From: Proteromonas lacertae
Lineage: Eukaryota > Sar > Bigyra > Opalinata > Proteromonadidae
Reading direction: 5' to 3'
DNA length: 48,836 bases
NCBI GenBank assembly: GCA_002245135.1
Contig: NGBS01000914.1
Location: 1-48,836, forward strand
In this document: positions 1 through 9,369 of the stretch, piece by piece
Layout: each line of letters begins with the position of its first letter
How positions within the stretch are numbered: position 1 is the first letter of the stretch
The notes under the pieces: generated by a model
Database searches by the model: none
What the model was told of the DNA's origin: nothing
The model's input: only the letters and a program-made list of their open reading frames with translations
Position numbers and translations under genes: made by a program

Positions 1-480
1 TTTTACTAATACACCATAAAATACCAGTCATTGAGACAAGTTAAGAATTTGAATGATTTACTTCAGGTTTTGGAATCATGCTTTGATAATTTGCTTTCTA
101 AAGCATTTCTTACATCTATAGTGAAGTTACCTCCATAACCTTCTACTAATCTTTTCATATATTGTACAGCTACTTCTTTAACATTGGTCTTATGACATTC
201 CGCTACAATAGGAATAATTTCTTTATTTAATATTTTTAGTCATTTTCTTTAATACTACAACAATAGCCTTATCTGAGCTATCAGCGTTATATTTTATAAA
301 TATTTTGGCTTCTTGCAATTTTATTTCATTTTTATCTAAACCACCATCTCTTAATCTTGATTTGCTACACTAAATATTCTCATCAAATAAGTATTGATAG
401 ATTGCCTTCTAAAAAACTATAATATTAGCTTATAATTGTTGTTCCCGTAAGGCGGAACTCTATATTGCAGAATGATTGAA
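1..480 (-). pseudogene. Decayed fragment of a helical repeat protein joined to a piece of the WW-protein gene
   Basis: On the minus strand, short in-frame stretches can be read but no continuous gene. Around 50-230 the reading gives a segment with EVAVQYMKRLVE and RNALESKLSK. The same module recurs at 1,552-1,800 and 4,545-4,776. Around 230-360 a second stretch contains KNEIKLQEAKIF and SDKAIVVVLKKM. At about 376-413 lies a near copy (about 30 of 35 bases) of the intron/exon start of the last exon of gene C at 14,686-14,722, which reads AIYQYLFDEN. The reading frame is interrupted several times. I do not recognise the parent family; the module looks alpha-helical. The juxtaposition with the gene C piece suggests a chimeric rearrangement product. 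Confidence 0.45.
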
Positions 481-936
481 TCAAAACTAATATGATATTC
501 ATGATGTTCGGAGTTAGTTATTTACAAATATATAGTTATTTTGTCATATGACCTACATCTGTGATATACTTTTTTATGAACTTCATTATTATAAATATTA
601 AACTAAATTTTGTATATTTTCTATTTTAATGTATTAGTCACTACTACAATCTAAAATACTTTATCTATTATGAATAGAATTCACTATTTTTAATGTTAAG
701 GCGGTTAAAAAATCAATAACCAAAATTTGAGTGGAAGCTTTTAGATTTGTAATAACTGTGACTTATATCCAATAACTGAATCTATATTACTAATTAAATG
801 CAATAAATTAAGCACTAAAAAGAAAGATTCTTAAAAAATAATAACTTAAAAACTATCACTATGCATGGTAAAGGTGGTTCTGCTCCTAGTTATAATTTAT
901 TAGACTTACATAATATCATACAAAATTATAATCTTG
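481..936. other. AT-rich stretch with no recognisable gene
   Basis: No reading frame of useful length and no recognised family on either strand. A short frame from 862 starts MHGKGGSAPSYNLL and runs to about 940, but nothing supports it as a gene. The stretch ends exactly where the outer edge of the palindrome arm begins at 937. Confidence 0.5.
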
Positions 937-1551
937 TGGGAAGTTTGGGTTTAGACGCGTGTTCAAAATTTGAACTCGCCTAATCTAGTTAGAGTTTGAC
1001 TCTAATATTTATATTACCTGACTATAATGCTTAATTAAGAGATTCTGAGAAGATGGTAGGGATAGCACAACTTTTTTGGTCTAATTTCACGATCTTTTAA
1101 TGATTGAGCATTTTTGATTCCAACCTATTGTACATAATAACTGTACACAGGATCTCCAGTTTTTTATTAAATATTTACTATTAGATGAGAATGCTCAAAA
1201 TATAATGTGTGATAACACAAGCTCGGCTTGAATATTTTTTATATTTTATAAAATTTGAGCACCTGCCTCCTATAGGAAGCTAGGGCTTATTTTTGTTAAT
1301 TAATTAATAAATACTATTATTTTTAAACTGTTTGACTTATTTACTATCTGAATAAACTATCTTAAGCTCTATTTCAATCGTTTATCCCATAAAAACAATT
1401 TAACTAAGTCATTAAGACATATTATTTATAACTAACTGATAATTGAACCTTTTCTTAAAAAACAAATCATTCAACTAAATTTTGGCAATCTTGTATCTAT
1501 TCGAGGAAGTCAACATATTTTACATTTCATAGCTCTATTATTGTTAAATTA

Positions 1552-1800
1552 TCACCTTCTTGAACATAATTTACTTACATTTATTAAACTACTAGCCATT
1601 GGATAAGTTAAGAATTTAGAATCATCTACTTCTCGTTTTATAATCATGAATTTTGATAATTTGCTTTCTAAAGCATTTCTTATACCTACAACGAAGTTAT
1701 CTCTATTGAATTGTAATTGATATACTTCTACTAATCTTTTCATATATTATAAAGCTACTTCTTTTATATTCAATTTACCTCTCATGATTTAGCTTTGAAT
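1552..1800 (-). pseudogene. Repeat-protein fragment in left IR1 arm
   Basis: A 63-codon frame starts MKRLVEVYQLQFNR and contains RNALESKLSK and LTYPMASSLINVS. It is identical in amino acids to the copy at 4,585-4,776 in the other arm. It resembles the EVAVQYMKRLVE module at 50-230, so a multi-copy repeat protein is the likely parent. Another weaker unit (ELAFEYMKGLIEV-like, seen clearly in the right arm at 4,236-4,275) lies further in at about 2,045-2,110. There is no usable start or continuation. I do not recognise the family. Confidence 0.45.
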
Positions 1801-2224
1801 ATCTAGCTTTTACAACCATTCTTTAAAATTTCTCAGGTGTAAGAAGACCTTTATCATTGTAATTGTGATCTTATTAGCTTTACCAATACTCTCTTTTACA
1901 ACACTTACATTCAAAGTATTATTAGTTATTATATATTGTCATAGATTCTTCACCTTCAAACACTTGAATTAACACATCGAGTTGTTAATCACTGTATGTA
2001 CTAAATACTTGAGTATTATTAACTGAAATTTTGATATTAATTGTAATTAATTAACTTCTATTAATTCCTTTCATATATTCAAAAGCTAATTCTTTAACTT
2101 TGTATAACTTTTACTTTATTAAATCATCTCTTCTAAAAAACCTTTTTAAATCACTATAATTTCTTTTCTGTTCAATAAACAAGTCTCAATTATTACTTTA
2201 ACAAGCACACATTCCTATATTATA

Positions 2225-2405
2225 GTGAAATTCCCATTGCCCAAATATCACTCAATGGACTTATACTACCTGTTTTAATTGATTTGTTTAATATTTTTAT
2301 TGCATATTGATTCTTTGATGGATCTTCACATAATTCAACTAATTTCTTTATTATTTTATATTGATTGATATGTCCATTACCACTTTGATCTACTTGTAGC
2401 TTTCA
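2225..2405 (-). pseudogene. Protein kinase gene fragment (left arm copy)
   Basis: On the minus strand the segment reads INQYKIIKKL, LCEDPSKNQYAIKILNKS and then ISPLSDIWAMGISL. YAIK is the ATP-anchoring lysine motif (VAIK). DIWAMGI is the conserved DxWxxG motif of subdomain IX. The two motifs lie only about 20 residues apart, so most of the kinase domain between them, including the catalytic loop, is missing. The spacing around INQY and AIKILNKS is reminiscent of the CaMKK group. It is a fossil of a host kinase gene, mirrored at 3,930-4,110. Confidence 0.55.
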
Positions 2406-2410
2406 ATTTA

Positions 2411-3485
2411 TTATTATATTCATTGATTTTTTATTTGTTTTTAAGGATTTAAATCATAATTCTATTTAAAAGATTAGATATTTCGTTTTCTTTCATTATC
2501 TCTTTATTAAATTAATTCAAACTCAATCGTTTTAAGCTCATTCCAATAATAATCGTCACTAGTAAATTTATCTAAACGTTGGTTCTACCAATTGTTAATC
2601 TTGAACTAGTTATTGTAGATAAATTGTAACTGAACCAGGAACATCAATAGGTCAATAGAAAAAACTAGCATCATCTATCAATAACTGAGCATATAAATAA
2701 GCGAATTTAAATATTCACGATTATTCTTCTTTTGATGAATGCTTTGTTGGGAATGTTTAAACTAACCAACATAATTTATAGGTAATTGAACATTTCCAAA
2801 TGCAGAAGGAACTGGGATATACTTTAAATACTTACAATTTGAACAACGAATTGCGACTTTGATGGCTTTTGGTCTTTAAAGAGATGCACTGATTATAAGT
2901 CCTGATATACTGACTAGCTTGTTCACATGATTTGCCTATTATATATATGTACATTAAAAATCATTTCATTTATACATTAAATGATCGGATTGATATTGAG
3001 TTTTGTGAAAATTTTAATAAGACATTGATTGAGGGAGGATTTTCTGCATTTAACTCATTTTCTACTACTCTTTGAGCTGCAATTTCAAACTATTGATAAG
3101 TAATAATAATTGTTTAATGTACTTGTGGTAAATAACAATTTGTCTCTCTTTGTAATACATCAAGTAAAACATTGTTGAATACTCCTAGATGAGCTAAATT
3201 TATTTCTACAAAATATTCACCTCTGTTGAAATTTTCCAATAATGATTTTCTAGTGATAAGAATAATCAATATATTTATATATACCTGTAGATATAAATAT
3301 TGTTTTCACTATAATCTCTTAAAAACTCTTGAAACTTTGTTTTGAGCTTGTAAAGGTTCTAAAGCAGACGATTCACCATTAAAAATCTTTCATAAAGATA
3401 ACAAGCCTTCAAACTTTTTACCACTTTGTTTATTAATATTTCTTGAATTTAAAATTCTGGAAAGAAAATAACGGGATGTACGGGT
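2411..3485 (-). pseudogene. Palindrome spacer with a decayed coding remnant
   Basis: The spacer of IR1 is not palindromic. On the minus strand between about 2,750 and 3,250 there are broken protein-like stretches: AIRCSNCKYLKYIPVPSAFG, with a CxxC pair, then FNRGEYFVEINLAHLG and VLLDVLQRETNCYLPQ. Several stops interrupt them. The CxxC piece could be half of a small zinc ribbon, but this is a guess. No start codon, splice pattern or promoter could be supported. The outer parts (2,411-2,750 and 3,250-3,485) show nothing I can name. Confidence 0.35.
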
Positions 3486-4110
3486 TCTAGCCCTGTAGTA
3501 GTTCCAAATATTTTTGAATCTGAGGTAGAAATAAAAACAGTGAAGTTAAATATACATGAAAAAGCTTTTAAAAACCAAAATGGTGGAAGTCAACAGAATT
3601 CATCTCGAAACGAACCATTGTCATCTAATAATATAATAAAACCTTCAGTTAGACCACTTGGTCAATCTGTTGTAGGTGGTAGGCATACACATCAATCAAT
3701 AGGATCAGTTGGTATATCTTATTGTTCTGAAGAGTGTGATAATCCTGAAGTTTATGATTGGCTTACAAACGAATCACCTCGAAATTCCACAACCTCTCAT
3801 GAAAAAGAAGCTCGAAAAAATGTCAAAAAGTATAGTACAATACTTGTGATATAAGTGAAAATATTCATGGCAAAATTAAAACGTCATGTAACAATCGATA
3901 AGCCTATGGAGCAAACTAATTTATTAAAGTTACAAGTAGATCAAAGTGGTAATGGACATATCAATCAATATAAAATAATAAAGAAATTAGTTGAATTATG
4001 TGAAGATCCATCAAAGAATCAATATGCAATAAAATATTAAACAAATCAATTAAAACAGGTAGTATAAGTCCATTGAGTGATATTTGGGCAATGGGAATTT
4101 CACTATAATA
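3486..4110 (+). pseudogene. Protein kinase pseudogene, N-terminal tail plus broken kinase domain
   Basis: A frame from about 3,486 to 3,854 encodes a low-complexity, Ser/Asn-rich region (FESEVEIKTVKLNIHEKAF, then RPLGQSVVGGRH and YDWLTNESPRNS). A TAA is followed directly by a second frame (3,855-4,040) containing FMAKLKRHVTID and VDQSGNGHINQYKIIKKL, then QYAIK. After a one-base loss, SPLSDIWAMGISL follows at 4,068-4,110. The order disordered N-tail, kinase N-lobe, DxWxxG motif fits a kinase gene that lost its middle. The N-tail lies in the palindrome spacer; only the kinase part is mirrored in the left arm. This right copy lacks one A of an AAAAA run present in the left copy at the AIKI motif. 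Confidence 0.55.
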
Positions 4111-5402
4111 TAGGAATGTGTGCTTGTTAAAGTAATAATTGAGACTTGTTTATTGAACAGAAAAGAAATTATAGTGATTTAAAAAGGTTTTTTAGAAGAG
4201 ATGATTTAACAAAGTAAAAGTTATACAAAGTTGAAGAATTAGCTTTTGAATATATGAAAGGATTAATAGAAGTTAATTAATTACAATTAATATCAAAATT
4301 TCAGTTAATAATACTCAAGTATTTAGTACATACAGTGATTAACAACTCGATGTGTTAATTCAAGTGTTTGAAGGTGAAGAATCTATGACAATATATAATA
4401 ACTAATAATGTTTTGAATGTAAGTGTTGTAAAAGAGAGTATTGGTAAAGCTAATAAAATCACAATTACAAATGATAAAGGTCTTCTTACACCTGAGAAAT
4501 TTTAAAGAATGGTTGTAAAAGCTAGATATTCAAAGCTAAATCATGAGAGGTAAATTGAATATAAAAGAAGTAGCTTTATAATATATGAAAAGATTAGTAG
4601 AAGTATATCAATTACAATTCAATAGAGATAACTTCGTTGTAGGTATAAGAAATGCTTTAGAAAGCAAATTATCAAAATTCATGATTATAAAACGAGAAGT
4701 AGATGATTCTAAATTCTTAACTTATCCAATGGCTAGTAGTTTAATAAATGTAAGTAAATTATGTTCAAGAAGGTGATAATTTAACAATAATAGAAGCTAT
4801 GGAAATGTAAAATATGTTGACTTCCTCGAATAGATACAAGATTGCCAAAATTTAGTTGAATGATTTGTTTTTTAAGAAAAAGGTTCAATTATCAGTTAGT
4901 TATAAATAAATATGTCTTAATGACTTAGTTAAATTGTTTTTATGGGATAAACGATTGAAATAGAGCTTAAGATAGTTATTCAGATATTAAATAAGTCAAA
5001 CAGTTTAAAAAATAATAGTATTTATTAATTAATTAACAAAAATAAGCCCTAGCTTCCTATAGGAGGCAGGTGCTCAAATTTTATAAAATATAAAAAAATA
5101 TTCAAGCCGAGCTTGTGTTATCACACATTATATTTTGAGCATTCTCATCTAATAGTAAGATATTTAATAAAAAAACTGGAGATCCTGTGTACAGTTATTA
5201 TGTACAATAGGTTGGAATCAAAAATGCTCAAATCATTAAAAGATCGTGAAATTAGACCAAAAAAAGTTGTGCTATCCCTACCATCTTCTCAGAATCTCTT
5301 AATTAAGCAATTATAGTCAGGTAATATAAAATATTAGAGTCAAACTCTAACTAGATTAGGCGAGTTCAAATTTTGAACACGCGTCTAAACCCAAACTTCC
5401 CA
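3918..5402. repeat. Right arm of imperfect palindrome IR1
   Basis: Reverse complement of 937-2,410. The outer end (5,362-5,402) contains GTTCAAATTTTGAACACGCG and the sequence CTAAACCCAAACTTCCC. Differences from the left arm are scattered substitutions and one- to few-base indels, so the copies are not recent perfect duplicates. The arm includes the kinase and repeat-protein fragments listed separately. I found no target-site duplication that I could defend at 937/5,402. Confidence 0.8.
4545..4776 (+). pseudogene. Repeat-protein fragment in right IR1 arm
   Basis: The plus-strand frame at 4,585-4,776 is the mirror of 1,552-1,743 and encodes the same 63 residues. The upstream bases read IKEVAL before a stop, matching the NVKEVAVQYMKRLVE module of 50-230. 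Another unit, VEELAFEYMKGLIEV, lies at about 4,230-4,275. Amino-acid identity of the two arm copies despite nucleotide differences elsewhere could reflect recent duplication or conversion rather than selection. No function is assigned. Confidence 0.45.
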
Positions 5403-5509
5403 ATTATCATTGCAGTTACAGCGAATATGACTAATTCGGTGAAGATATTATTACTTTTTATTGGAAAGTGTAAAAAGCCTACAACTATTTTAAACAGAAA
5501 AATGCATGA

Positions 5510-5773
5510 ATGGATTCTTCTTGTCTTCAGGATTATATTGACAAAATATTCTTCCCATCTATAGGAAGAATAGATTATAAAAGAATACTGTTAATACTTG
5601 ATAATTTTAGCGATTATGCTAGGTGCTTGCTGTTGCGCTCCGTTTGTCATAGTTGGCAATTTGTCTACCAGATACTTTTAAAACAAACTAAATGTATATT
5701 CTTATTTGTCTTGATGAAAAATTGTTACTTTTATACTTACTTTGTTGAGGAGAACGGCTGTTCAAATTTTTAA
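5510..5773 (+). CDS. Small ORF with F-box-like sequence, possibly a fragment
   Basis: An 87-codon frame starts MDSSCLQDYIDKIFF. Residues about 25-52 (RILLILDNFSDYARCLLL then RSVCHSWQFV) match the general shape of an F-box: hydrophobic helix, Asp, then V-C-x-x-W. The second half runs into the left terminal inverted repeat of the MULE at 5,647, so the frame is either a captured gene end or a host gene interrupted by the element. The match is by eye and weak. No intron signals of the local type were seen upstream. Confidence 0.25.
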   Translation: MDSSCLQDYIDKIFFPSIGRIDYKRILLILDNFSDYARCLLLRSVCHSWQFVYQILLKQTKCIFLFVLMKNCYFYTYFVEENGCSNF

Positions 5774-6445
5774 CACCCTATTTCTAGTGGTGTTACAGCC
5801 TTTATATTAAATTTCTTCTAGATATAGATAAGTAATTAAGAGTTTCTGAAGCTATCTGTGAATTTCGTTTACTTATGATTAATTCATTTTGACATTAGTT
5901 TTAAAATTGAGGTCCTAACAAAAGTGCATAATATCTGCATTTAGGACCTCCAATTATTTTCATAATAATATGTTTATTTAATGAAAAAATAAACAAAACA
6001 TTTTCACAAAGCAAACCTCAAGTTTGAATGATTATAAATTTTTTATTTTTTAAGCTCCTTATACAATACATGAATAAGAAATATTATTATGTGGTTTTAT
6101 GATTAATATACAAAGACAGAGTGGTGCTAGAATTAAAATATAGTGAATATGTTACATGTTATTTAATAGTTACTAGTCATTTTGGATAATTTAATTAAAA
6201 TGTCAAAGAGATAATTGTTTTTGGTTGCTACAATTAAATTGAATATGTAGTTGATGTAATTAACTAACAATGTTGATGATAAACATTGAGAATAGTAGCA
6301 GAATTAGGAATGATGTTTGAGAAGAAGATTTATTGAAATTTAAATGGTGAATCTGACACACCCACTTGCTTTTAGTTATTTAGCAAAGGAAAGAAAAATA
6401 ACAGTAACAACAGCTCTAGTAATAAACTTAATATCTGGATCTAAT
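5647..6445. repeat. Left TIR of the MULE-like element
   Basis: Reverse complement of 7,474-8,271. It contains two strong hairpins: 5,756-5,800 (GGCTGT/ACAGCC outside, TAACACC/GGTGTTA inside) and 5,909-5,950 (GAGGTCCTAA/TTAGGACCTC). The outer part also encodes the end of the F-box-like frame. Confidence 0.85.
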
Positions 6446-6471
6446 AGCCATTAGATTATTATGAAAATATT

Positions 6472-7188
6472 TTATTGTTTATTGCTACTATTGAAAGTTC
6501 CATCACAAACCAAAGTAGCATATTTTTGCAACCTTTCTTGGTCCATAATAACTAAAACTGTATCTTTATTTTTGTATACAGTATATTTTTGTTCAACATT
6601 AAAGAAAAATCTTCGCATCCCTTCTTCTTCATTTCTTAATTCTTTTTTGAAATTAATAACTTTTGTTTTTATCTGCTTTTCTAAATTATTAGTTATTCTA
6701 TATCTATCCTTAACTGTTTTAATAATATTTGGCAATAATGATTTTGTGTTCTCAGCCATTGAAATTACTTCATTTTCAATATCATTAGTCAATTTATAAA
6801 TTGTTCTTTTATCTATAATTCTATTCAACTTATGATTGTGAGATTTAAATTCAACTATTATTTCCTTAGTATAATCAACCTTAACGCAAAAATTACATCC
6901 TCCTTCATAATCACAGGAAAATGTTAATTCCTTCTTTGCATGACTTGAATAATGCACAATTGGTTTAAAACCTACTTGATACCCATAAAGATGAACGATA
7001 AAATAAACATCACCTTTCGTTTTGAACTTGGATTTAAATATATCTTCGTGTATATCTGCAAACTTCTTAAAAGGTGGGTATATTTTGCACACCTTTGCCA
7101 GCTCTTTACATCTGCCATCGACTATTGAGTGACTGTCCTTACTAACAGGAATCACTACACATTCATTTATAATTTCAATTTTATTCAT
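6472..7188 (-). CDS. MULE-type transposase, N-terminal part only
   Basis: A 238-codon frame starts MNKIEIINECVVIPV. Residues about 88-120 form a zinc-finger-like pattern (C92, C98, C101, H117, H119; FSCDYEGGCNFC then SHNHKL), similar to the FLYWCH/WRKY-GCM1 fingers at the N-terminus of MULE transposases. The frame then runs through a Lys/Glu-rich helical part (LEKQIKTKVINF, FFFNVEQKYTVYK) to ATLVCDGTFNSSNKQ. DGTF is the usual start of the MULE catalytic core, carrying its first acidic residue. The frame stops just after it, 27 bp from the left TIR, so the core with the other two acidic residues is absent. It lies inside the element, transcribed toward its left end. It could still encode a DNA-binding repressor, but no evidence supports that beyond the intact frame. 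Confidence 0.65.
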   Translation of the reverse strand: MNKIEIINECVVIPVSKDSHSIVDGRCKELAKVCKIYPPFKKFADIHEDIFKSKFKTKGDVYFIVHLYGYQVGFKPIVHYSSHAKKELTFSCDYEGGCNFCVKVDYTKEIIVEFKSHNHKLNRIIDKRTIYKLTNDIENEVISMAENTKSLLPNIIKTVKDRYRITNNLEKQIKTKVINFKKELRNEEEGMRRFFFNVEQKYTVYKNKDTVLVIMDQERLQKYATLVCDGTFNSSNKQ

Positions 7189-7473
7189 ACTGGTACAATT
7201 AGTTTATATAATTAGATATATGTAAATAAAAAATTACAGCTTTATTACAAAAACAAACAACAAAACTAGTAGAAATGCAATTCTTAATCAACCAAAATTT
7301 CCCCCAAATACCCCTTAATTTTATTATTAAAAAAGAATTATTAAGGATAACCAAGCAACACTATGTAGTATTCCATACAAGAAGAAAAATAAATATGTGT
7401 ATAAATAGCATATCTAAGATCTGTCTAAAAGAACATCTATAATCAAATCATATTCGATCCATATTACTTTATA

Positions 7474-8271
7474 ATTAGATCCAGATATTAAGTTTATTAC
7501 TAGAGCTGTTGTTACTGTTATTTTTCTTTCCTTTGCTAAATAACTAAAAGCAAGTGGGTGTGTCAGATTCACCATTTAAATTTCAATAAATCTTCTTCTC
7601 AAACATCATTCCTAATTCTGCTACTATTCTCAATGTTTATCATCAACATTGTTAGTTAATTACATCAACTACATATTCAATTTAATTGTAGCAACCAAAA
7701 ACAATTATCTCTTTGACATTTTAATTAAATTATCCAAAATGACTAGTAACTATTAAATAACATGTAACATATTCACTATATTTTAATTCTAGCACCACTC
7801 TGTCTTTGTATATTAATCATAAAACCACATAATAATATTTCTTATTCATGTATTGTATAAGGAGCTTAAAAAATAAAAAAATTAAAATCATTCAAACTTG
7901 AGGTTTGCTTTGTGAAAATGTTTTGTTTATTTTTTCATTAATTAAACATATTATTACGAAAATAATTGGAGGTCCTAAATGCAGATATTATGCACTTTTG
8001 TTTGGACCTCAATTTTAAAACTAATGTCAAAATGAATTAATCATAAGTAAACGAAATTCACAGATAGCTTCAGAAACTCTTAATTACTTATCTATATCTA
8101 GAAGAAATTTAATATAAAGGCTGTAACACCACTAGAAATAGGGTGTTAAAAATTTGAACAGCCGTTCTCCTCAACAAAGTAAGTATAAAAGTAACAATTT
8201 TTCATCAAGACAAATAAGAATATACATTTAGTTTGTTTTAAAAGTATCTGGTAGACAAATTGCCAACTATG
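7474..8271. repeat. Right TIR of the MULE-like element
   Basis: Reverse complement of 5,647-6,445. The AGGTCC hairpin here is imperfect because a few bases differ from the left TIR (TTTGTTTGGACCTC against TTTTGTTAGGACCTC). The outer end reads GACAAATTGCCAACTATG. The 285 bp between the transposase start (7,188) and this repeat contain no gene and could hold its promoter. Confidence 0.85.
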
Positions 8272-8674
8272 TCAAATAGCGCACAACACTTTCCAGAGGA
8301 TATTATTTTAACTACATTGGAAAACTACAATACAATAATTAGTATGCCTATCGAAAAATCAAGAGGAAAGCTAGAAATAGTTGTTGGTTGTAATCCTAAT
8401 GATCATGAAATACATAATGATCATTTGAATAATAAAACATAAGATATAAAGCTAAAAAAAGGTATAAACAATTTAATTAAATTATTATATAATTCAAAAG
8501 TAAGGGCATATATAAGCTCAGCATAAATAACCATATAGGGATATCACATTACCCCCTATCACATCAATAGAGTTGTGCATTTATTCAATTGCTGTATGTA
8601 AGAGAAGTAACATTTTAACTACTTCAAAATGTTTTGGAAAACGTGATTAAAATAAAATATTCAGATTATTACAT

Positions 8675-8887
8675 ATGGTAAAAGCCAAAGTCAATTCAGA
8701 TTCTGTCAACAAAGATCTATGTAAATTAATAACCTTCAATGCAGTCAGTACCACAATATTAGACTCACCAGAATTTAGAAGGTTTTGCTTCAAACTAGGA
8801 TATATTATACCTCTAAGAGAGTTTTATAATGCTTATTTATTTTCAGAAACTGAGAAAGTAAGAGACTTATTGAAGACAAATCATTAA
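8675..8887 (+). pseudogene. hAT-type transposase fragment
   Basis: A 70-codon frame contains DLCKLITFNAVSTTILDSP followed by EFRRFCFKLGYIIPLREFY. This matches by eye the conserved N-terminal region of hAT transposases just after the BED finger, where a segment of the form 'A-L-P-F-S-x-V-E-x-P-x-F-R' is followed by 'L-x-P-x-Y-x-x-P-S-R'. No BED finger precedes it, no RNase-H-like core or hAT C-terminal dimerisation region follows, and I saw no terminal repeats, so it is a relic. Confidence 0.5.
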
Positions 8888-9369
8888 TATCCATAAATAG
8901 AGATTTATTATTATAATTACATTAATATTTGTTTTTTAGAGATAGTAATCAATATAAATTAATCATCAAAATAACTTGTTGTTTATAAATATGTTAAATA
9001 TCACTATTGAGTAGTTTGTAGATGAATTTTAATATATTAGTATAGATATTTATACAATTTCAACCAATCTTAGTCATAACTATAGTAACTAAAGTAAAAC
9101 AAGAAGCAGGAATAATATTTTATATAGTATGATAGTTTGTATAAAACAAATGTTACTCAGCATGTAATTAAAATAGATTTTAACAAAATAATGCTCGAGG
9201 TTTGACCGACCAACGGTCAAAGCTAGATAATAGGTTTTACCTATAACCTATAGGTTACCTATTTATACAACCCTGATAGAAAGTATTTAATATTAACAGA
9301 AAATATGAAAATATGTATAGTATAGTATGATAAACATTTTCATTATAGAGTAAAACAACTAAAAATCAA
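8888..9369. other. Gene-free AT-rich spacer with a hairpin cluster
   Basis: No coding potential was seen. The stretch holds the hairpin cluster at 9,201-9,262 and, from about 9,276, the 3' flank of gene A. That flank is duplicated at about 13,444-13,555 (shared AGTATTTAATATTAACAG and GTATAGTATGATAAAC-like sequence). Confidence 0.6.
9201..9262. repeat. Cluster of three short palindromes
   Basis: TTTGACCG (9,201-9,208) pairs with CGGTCAAA (9,214-9,221) across a 5-base loop. ATAGGT (9,230-9,235) pairs with ACCTAT (9,239-9,244). AACCTATAGGTT (9,245-9,256) is a perfect 12-bp palindrome and overlaps a longer ATAGGT...ACCTAT mirror ending at 9,262. Such clusters occur in transposon subterminal regions or as transcript-end structures. 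No element border was identified. Confidence 0.6.

Larger units (their letters stand above)
937..2410. repeat. Left arm of 4.5-kb imperfect palindrome IR1
   Basis: The arm is the reverse complement of 3,918-5,402 with scattered mismatches and small indels. The outer edge is sharp (GGGAAGTTTGGGTTTAGACG here, mirrored at 5,382-5,401). The inner edge fades at about 2,400-2,415. The arm holds an outer non-coding part with the near-palindrome TTCAAAATTTGAA (961-973) and inner fragments of a repeat protein and a protein kinase. The arms may be long terminal inverted repeats of a foldback or MULE-type element that captured gene fragments, or a simple inverted duplication. No transposase was seen in the spacer. 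Confidence 0.8.
5647..8271. mobile_element. MULE-like DNA transposon with ~0.8-kb TIRs, truncated transposase
   Basis: Two long inverted repeats (5,647-6,445 and 7,474-8,271) flank a 1.0-kb interior that encodes the N-terminal part of a MULE-type transposase on the minus strand. Long TIRs are typical of many Mutator-like elements. The outermost ends are uncertain: weak inverted similarity continues to about 5,627 and 8,292, and I could not identify a convincing 8-11-bp target duplication. The interior is too short for a full transposase (usually 500-800 aa), so this copy is non-autonomous. TIR-to-TIR identity is high, with small indels. Confidence 0.7.

Noticed and set aside
1-5402. Ciliate-type code (TAA/TAG as Gln) to rescue the broken frames
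   Set aside because: Intact genes use CAA/CAG for Gln and end at TAA/TAG right after conserved C-termini (B9D1, eIF2-gamma, NF-YC).
937-5402. Retroelement or virus-like origin of the palindrome
   Set aside because: No reverse transcriptase, integrase, capsid or protease motif was seen; the coding pieces are host-gene fragments.
8260-8442. 60-codon plus-strand frame at the outer edge of the right MULE TIR (MSNSAQHFPEDIIL...)
   Set aside because: No recognised family, no splice continuation and no second copy; the length is expected by chance here.
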